Source: Microbacterium oxydans (GTDB lineage: Bacteria > Actinomycetota > Actinomycetes > Actinomycetales > Microbacteriaceae). Taken from it: 64,000 nucleotides of DNA. Made by a program: the position numbers and the translations under genes. Within the stretch, counting starts at the first letter, position 1; every line of letters starts with the position of its first letter. Shown in pieces: positions 60,118 through 64,000 of the stretch. Location of the stretch: the NCBI RefSeq assembly GCF_026559675.1, contig NZ_CP092891.1, forward strand, positions 1,860,001-1,924,000. Reading direction: 5' to 3'. The notes beneath the pieces are model-generated. The model had not been told where the DNA came from and ran no database searches. It saw only the letters and a list, made by a program, of their open reading frames with translations.

Positions 60118-62751
60118 TCAGTGCGCGGCTTCGTTCCAATCCCGACCGCGACCGACCTGCACGTCGAGGGGCACCGACAGCGTCGCCGCGTCACCCATCC
60201 GGGTGCGGACGATGCGCTCGGTGGCATCCCACTCCCCGGGTGCGACCTCGACCACGAGTTCGTCGTGGATCTGCAGCAGGACGCGCGAGGCGAGTCCCTC
60301 GGTGCGGAGATCATCGTGGATGTGCAGGAGGGCGATCTTCATGATGTCGGCGGCGCTGCCCTGGATCGGCGCGTTGAGCGCGGCGCGCTCCGCGTTCTCG
60401 CGCAGCACGCGGTTGGGGCTGGCGAGGTCGGGGAACGGGCGACGGCGGCCGAAGATCGTCTCGGTGTAGCCGACCTCCTTCGCCTTCATGACCGATGCCC
60501 GCAGGTAGTCGCGCACGGCGCCGAAGCGCGCGAAGTACTCGACCATCAGCTGCTTGGCCTCGGACTGCTCGATGCGCAGCTGCTTGGAGAGCCCGAACGC
60601 CGACAGGCCGTAGACCAGCCCGTAGGACATCGCCTTCACCTTGGTGCGCATCGCCGGCGTCACGTCGCTCGGCTCGACGCCGAACACACGGGCACCGACG
60701 AAGCGGTGCAGGTCTTCCCCGCTGTTGAACGCCTCGATCAGGCCCTCGTCGCCTGACAGGTGCGCCATGATGCGCATCTCGATCTGCGAGTAGTCCGCTG
60801 TGAGGAGCGCCTCGTAGCCCTCGCCCACCTGGAACGCGCTCCGGATGCGGCGGGACTCCTCCGTGCGCACCGGGATGTTCTGCAGGTTGGGGTCGGTGCT
60901 GGAGAGCCGCCCGGTCTGGCTTCCGGTCTGCACGTACGTCGTGTGCACGCGGTGATCATCCCCGATCGCCGTGTCGAGCGACTCGATGATCTGACGGAGC
61001 TTGGTGGCCTCGCGGTGCTGGAGGAGCAGGCTCAGGAACGGGTGCGGGTGCGACTCCTGCAGGTCGGCGAGGACGGCGGCATCGGTCGAGTACCCGGTCT
61101 TGGTCTTGCGCGTCTTCGGGAGCTGCAGGTCTTCGAAAAGGACCTCCTGCAGCTGCTTCGGGGAACCGAGGTTGAACTCGCGCCCCACGACCGTGAACGC
61201 CTCCTGCGCGAGGCCCTCAGCCCGCGTCGCGAGTTCGCCGGAGAACGTCGACAGCACCTCGTGGGAGACCGCGACGCCCGCGACCTCCATGTCGGCGAGG
61301 GTCAGCAGGGTCGGCAGCTCGATGTCGACCAGGACCTTCGCCACGGATTCGGGGATGTCCTCCCGAAGGGCATCGGCGACGCGCAGGGAGAACCACGCCT
61401 CCTGCGAGGGGGTCGCCCCCTCGGTCTCGGGCACGAGCTGGGACGGGTCGGCCTCGGGGAGCTTCTCCCCCAGGTAGCGCTCGACCAGATCGGAGAGCGT
61501 CTTGTCGGGGAAGCTCGGCCGCAGCAGCCAGCCGGCGAGACTCGTGTCATAGGCGAGACCACCGAGGCGGATGCCCTGGCGCACCAGCGCCTTCACCTGG
61601 GGCTTCGCGTCGTGCAGGACCTTCGCACCATCGGACTCGAGCCAGCCGCGGAGCTCGTCGGCCGCGGCATCGGTCCAGTCCGCCTCGCGCAGCTCGGTGA
61701 GGGTGGCGGCGCCGATGCGCACCGGAGCGCCGCCCTGCGTCGTCAGGCGGAGTGCCACATCCCCCGCCTGCGCCGCAGCCCAGGTCGCGAGCTCGGCGGG
61801 AGAGACCTCGCCCGGGACCGGCAGCACGACCACGGAGGCCGGGTCGTCCGCGACCTCTCCGGCACCGACGGCCTCGAACACGCGAGGCAGGAGGGTGCGG
61901 AACTCGAGCCGCGCGAAGATGTCGCGAACGGCCTGTGCATCGATGGGAGCCACCGCGAGATCGGCCGGTCCGACCGGAAGCTCCACATCGGTCAGGAGAC
62001 GGTTGAGCTTTCGGTTACGACGGACGTCATCGATGTGGTCGCGCAGGTTGCCGCCGACCACGCCCTTGATCTCGTCGGCGCGGGCGATCAGGTCGTCGAG
62101 CGAGCCGAACTGCGTGAGCCACTTGACCGCGGTCTTCTCGCCGACCTTCGGCACGCCGGGCAGGTTGTCGCTGGTCTCTCCGACGAGCGCCGCGATGTCG
62201 GGGTACTGCTCCGGGCGGACGCCGTAGCGCTCCTGCACGGTCGTCGGGTCGTATCGCTTGAGCTGAGAGACGCCCTGGACCGACGGATACAGCAGCGTCA
62301 CGTCGTCGTTGACGAGCTGGATGGTGTCGCGGTCGCCCGAGACGACGAGGACGTCGAAGCCCTGCTCGGCACCCTGCGACGCGAGGGTCGCGAGGATGTC
62401 GTCGGCCTCGATGCCCTCCTTGGTCAGGACGGGGATGGACATCGCGGCGAGGCAGTCCTGCAGGAGCGGGATCTGCCCCTTGAACTCCTGCGGCGACTCC
62501 GACCTGGTGGCCTTGTACTCCGGGTACTCGTCGGTGCGGAACGAGTGACGCGAGGTGTCGAAGGCGATGGCCAGGTGCGTCGGCTGCTCGGCCTTGATGA
62601 GGTTGACCAGCATCGACAGGAAGCCGTAGATGCCGTTCGTGTGCTGGTTGTCCTTGGTCGTGAAGTTCTCCACCGGGAGGGCGAAGAAGGCACGATAGGC
62701 GAGCGAGTGGCCGTCGACGACCATGAGGGTAGGCTTTGCGGAGTCCGTCAC
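60118..62751 (-). CDS. polA: DNA polymerase I
   Basis: An 877-residue repair and Okazaki-fragment polymerase. The N-terminal 5'-3' exonuclease (1-about 300) has VVDGHSLAYRAFFA, FDTSRHSFR, GIEADDILATLA and VSGDRDTIQLV. The middle 3'-5' exonuclease-like domain lacks the DxE catalytic pair (it reads VALRLTTQGG), so proofreading is probably absent. Polymerase motif A is LLTADYSQIEMRIMAHLSGD, motif B is KAMSYGLVYGLSAFGL, motif C is QIHDELVVEV. Motif B has Tyr where E. coli has Phe762, as in other actinobacterial PolA. GTG start with TAGGCT 6 nt upstream. Confidence 0.95.
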   Translation of the reverse strand: MTDSAKPTLMVVDGHSLAYRAFFALPVENFTTKDNQHTNGIYGFLSMLVNLIKAEQPTHLAIAFDTSRHSFRTDEYPEYKATRSESPQEFKGQIPLLQDCLAAMSIPVLTKEGIEADDILATLASQGAEQGFDVLVVSGDRDTIQLVNDDVTLLYPSVQGVSQLKRYDPTTVQERYGVRPEQYPDIAALVGETSDNLPGVPKVGEKTAVKWLTQFGSLDDLIARADEIKGVVGGNLRDHIDDVRRNRKLNRLLTDVELPVGPADLAVAPIDAQAVRDIFARLEFRTLLPRVFEAVGAGEVADDPASVVVLPVPGEVSPAELATWAAAQAGDVALRLTTQGGAPVRIGAATLTELREADWTDAAADELRGWLESDGAKVLHDAKPQVKALVRQGIRLGGLAYDTSLAGWLLRPSFPDKTLSDLVERYLGEKLPEADPSQLVPETEGATPSQEAWFSLRVADALREDIPESVAKVLVDIELPTLLTLADMEVAGVAVSHEVLSTFSGELATRAEGLAQEAFTVVGREFNLGSPKQLQEVLFEDLQLPKTRKTKTGYSTDAAVLADLQESHPHPFLSLLLQHREATKLRQIIESLDTAIGDDHRVHTTYVQTGSQTGRLSSTDPNLQNIPVRTEESRRIRSAFQVGEGYEALLTADYSQIEMRIMAHLSGDEGLIEAFNSGEDLHRFVGARVFGVEPSDVTPAMRTKVKAMSYGLVYGLSAFGLSKQLRIEQSEAKQLMVEYFARFGAVRDYLRASVMKAKEVGYTETIFGRRRPFPDLASPNRVLRENAERAALNAPIQGSAADIMKIALLHIHDDLRTEGLASRVLLQIHDELVVEVAPGEWDATERIVRTRMGDAATLSVPLDVQVGRGRDWNEAAH

Positions 62752-62757
62752 CCTGTC

Positions 62758-62763
62758 AGCCTA
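62758..62763 (-). promoter_or_regulatory. -10 element TAGGCT, leaderless start of polA
   Basis: TAGGCT on the minus strand lies 6 nt before the GTG at 62751. Confidence 0.5.
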
Positions 62764-62796
62764 ACGAGGACGACAGACACCCGCTGAGGAGGATGC

Positions 62797-63225
62797 ATGA
62801 GCGACGTCGCGACGAGCGAGGGACTCGACTGGGCCACGGCCCGCGGGATGGGCGCGCTGGCCGAGAAGATGGGCATGGAGTTCGTGGAGTTCAGCGTCGA
62901 TCGCTGCGTCGCGACCATGCCGGTCGAGGGGAACACGCAGCCCGTCGGCCTCATGCACGGCGGCGCATACGTGGTGCTCGGCGAATCGCTGGGGTCGATG
63001 GCCGCCAATCTGCACGCCGGAGCAGGCCGACTCGCGGTGGGCGTCGACATCAACGCCACCCACACGCGTTCAGCGACCTCCGGAGTGGTCACCGGAGTCT
63101 GCACGCCCGTGCACCTCGGGCGCAGCATCACCGTCCACGAGATCGTGGTGACCGACGATCAGGGCCGACGGTGCTCGACGATCCGGATCACGAACATGAT
63201 CAAGGACCTTCCCGCCGCGAGCTGA
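62797..63225 (+). CDS. PaaI-type hotdog thioesterase
   Basis: A 142-residue acyl-CoA thioesterase. It has the hotdog helix with MHGGAYVVLGESLGSMAA (HGG motif with catalytic Glu), and the strands VECxxx-type DRCVATMPVEGNTQPVG and VGVDINATHTRSATSG. The PaaI/YbdB family hydrolyses aryl- or acyl-CoA thioesters. GGAGGA site upstream of the ATG. Divergent from polA. Its 3' end overlaps the convergent GNAT gene by 26 bp. The substrate is unknown. Confidence 0.88.
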   Translation: MSDVATSEGLDWATARGMGALAEKMGMEFVEFSVDRCVATMPVEGNTQPVGLMHGGAYVVLGESLGSMAANLHAGAGRLAVGVDINATHTRSATSGVVTGVCTPVHLGRSITVHEIVVTDDQGRRCSTIRITNMIKDLPAAS

Positions 63226-63763
63226 GCGGTTGCTCCAGCAGCAGCTGGAACAGCAGGTGGTCCTGCCACTCCCCCGCGATGCGTAGATACTTCGGCGCGA
63301 GCCCGATGCGCTCGAAGCCGTTGCCGTGCAGCACCCGCTGGGATCCGACGTTGTGAAGAAGTGTGGCCGCCTGCATCCGGTGGAGCCGCAGCTCATCCTG
63401 TGCGTACTCCGCGGTGCGTGCGACGGCGCGGCTCGCGAGTCCCCGTCGCAGCCGGGACGCTCCGACCCAGTAGCCGAGATCGGCGCTCCAGAACGCCCCG
63501 CGGACGATGTTGTTGATGTTCATCCGCCCGCGGATCTCGCCGTCGTCGGACTCGATCACGAATCGGACGCTCCGTCCGGCAGCGGCGTCATCCACGCACT
63601 GCTGCGCGTGCTGCTCCTGGGATGCCTCCGTGAAGAAGCTCTCATCGCGCGTCGGCTCCCAGGGCGCGAGATGCTCCCGGTTCTCCGAGTAGGCGCGTGC
63701 GAGGGCGGCCCCGTCGCCGAGGCGGACCGGCCGCAGGATGTGCTCCGAGTCGAGTCGGAACAC
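63200..63763 (-). CDS. RimJ/RimL-type GNAT acetyltransferase
   Basis: A 187-residue acetyltransferase. The N-terminus has LRPVRLGDGAALARAYSENREHLAPWEPTRDESFF, the RimJ/L pattern, and the acetyl-CoA loop is VGASRLRRGLASRAVARTAEYAQDEL (x-R-R-x-G-x-A). The closing strand is RMQAATLLHNVGSQRVLHGNGFERIGLAPKYLRIAGEWQDH. It probably acetylates N-termini of ribosomal proteins or a small substrate. GTG start at 63763, 4 nt after the stop of the ANTAR gene, so the two are likely co-transcribed. 26-bp overlap with the thioesterase gene. Confidence 0.88.
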   Translation of the reverse strand: MFRLDSEHILRPVRLGDGAALARAYSENREHLAPWEPTRDESFFTEASQEQHAQQCVDDAAAGRSVRFVIESDDGEIRGRMNINNIVRGAFWSADLGYWVGASRLRRGLASRAVARTAEYAQDELRLHRMQAATLLHNVGSQRVLHGNGFERIGLAPKYLRIAGEWQDHLLFQLLLEQPLSSRREGP

Positions 63764-63767
63764 CGCT

Positions 63768-64000
63768 CTACTTCTTGGGAGCGAGCTGCTCGATGATCGC
63801 CTTGGCGACGTCCTGCATCGTCAGACGGCGGTCCATGGACGCCTTCTGGATCCAGCGGAACGCCTCGGGCTCGCTCAGGCCCATCTTCTCGTTGAGCAGG
63901 CCCTTGGCCCGGTCGACGAGCTTGCGGGTCTCGAAGCGCTCGACCATGTCGGCGACCTCGGCCTCGAGCGTGATGATCTGCTCGTGACGGGCCAGGGCGA
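63768..64000 (-). CDS. ANTAR-domain response regulator, 3' part (PdtaR-like)
   Basis: Only the last 77 codons lie in the window; the start is beyond the right edge. The visible part is a complete ANTAR RNA-binding domain: RHEQIITLEAEVADMVERFETRKLVDRAKGLLNEKMGLSEPEAFRWIQKASMDRRLTMQDVA, ending IIEQLAPKK. ANTAR proteins bind paired hairpins in mRNA leaders to stop transcription termination. In M. tuberculosis the close relative PdtaR (Rv1626) sits near polA (Rv1629), the same neighbourhood as here, so a receiver domain at the N-terminus is expected but not seen. Confidence 0.9.
   Translation of the reverse strand, partial: ALARHEQIITLEAEVADMVERFETRKLVDRAKGLLNEKMGLSEPEAFRWIQKASMDRRLTMQDVAKAIIEQLAPKK

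Noticed and set aside
60760..62787. Plus-strand reading frame opposite polA
   Set aside because: Codon-phase shadow of polA; composition is Arg/Gly/Leu-rich without domain similarity.

Overview
The window is about 64 kb of high-GC, gene-dense chromosome from an actinobacterium, most likely the family Microbacteriaceae (Microbacterium or a close relative). The assignment rests on RbpA, a PafB-PafC pair, a HelY-type helicase, an ANTAR regulator next to polA, DUF6458- and DUF7882-type small proteins typical of that family, the codon use, and many apparently leaderless genes. I see no phage, transposon, CRISPR array or rRNA operon. Nearly everything looks like a stable chromosomal backbone; the stretch from 46.5 to 51 kb is the most accessory-looking part.

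Layout. 0-7.3 kb: a DHA2 drug exporter with a CsoR-like operator; a putative Fe-S regulator divergent from flavohemoglobin hmp around a 27-bp inverted repeat; small membrane and DUF7882 proteins; an AraC regulator; a DnaQ-like exonuclease; an alpha/beta hydrolase. 7.3-18 kb: a branched-chain amino-acid catabolic island. An Lrp/AsnC regulator is divergent from bkd E1alpha-E1beta-E2, and a TetR regulator is divergent from an operon for biotin-dependent carboxylase beta and alpha, acyl-CoA dehydrogenase, MaoC hydratase and a CitE-like lyase. The content matches the M. tuberculosis leucine/itaconate block. 18-29 kb: phosphatase, sirtuin, TrmH methyltransferase, SGNH esterase, SF2 helicase, a ferritin-like/VIT fusion, a DUF1254 protein, tRNA-Leu(GAG), M20 peptidase, UppP and a PAC2 protein.

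29-39.3 kb: a long co-directional run of HAD hydrolase, TrmI, FKBP lipoprotein, PafB, PafC, TatA, TatC, HelY-like helicase and Lnt, meeting RbpA convergently. 39.4-46.5 kb: GDPD, SPFH and NfeD; an atypical SDR; HdeD-like protein; AraC plus VOC; a short UvrA-like ABC ATPase. 46.5-51.2 kb: methyltransferase, a decayed fragment of a UvrA 3' end, a tyrosine phosphatase divergent from a P-loop kinase, a lipoprotein, and a membrane protein-ECF sigma-lipoprotein group. 51-64 kb: VOC, MFS, GNAT, an arginase-fold protein, an FGE-like protein lacking catalytic cysteines, a second SGNH esterase, MFS, LLM oxidoreductase, DUF885 protein, DNA polymerase I, hotdog thioesterase, GNAT, and an ANTAR regulator cut by the window end.

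A recurring signal runs through the window. About 20 genes carry a TAnnnT hexamer 5-8 nt (mostly 6-7) before the start codon, the signature of leaderless transcription in actinobacteria. I used it to choose several starts. No wholly new defence or mobile system is evident; the best leads are regulatory sites and catalytic-residue anomalies.
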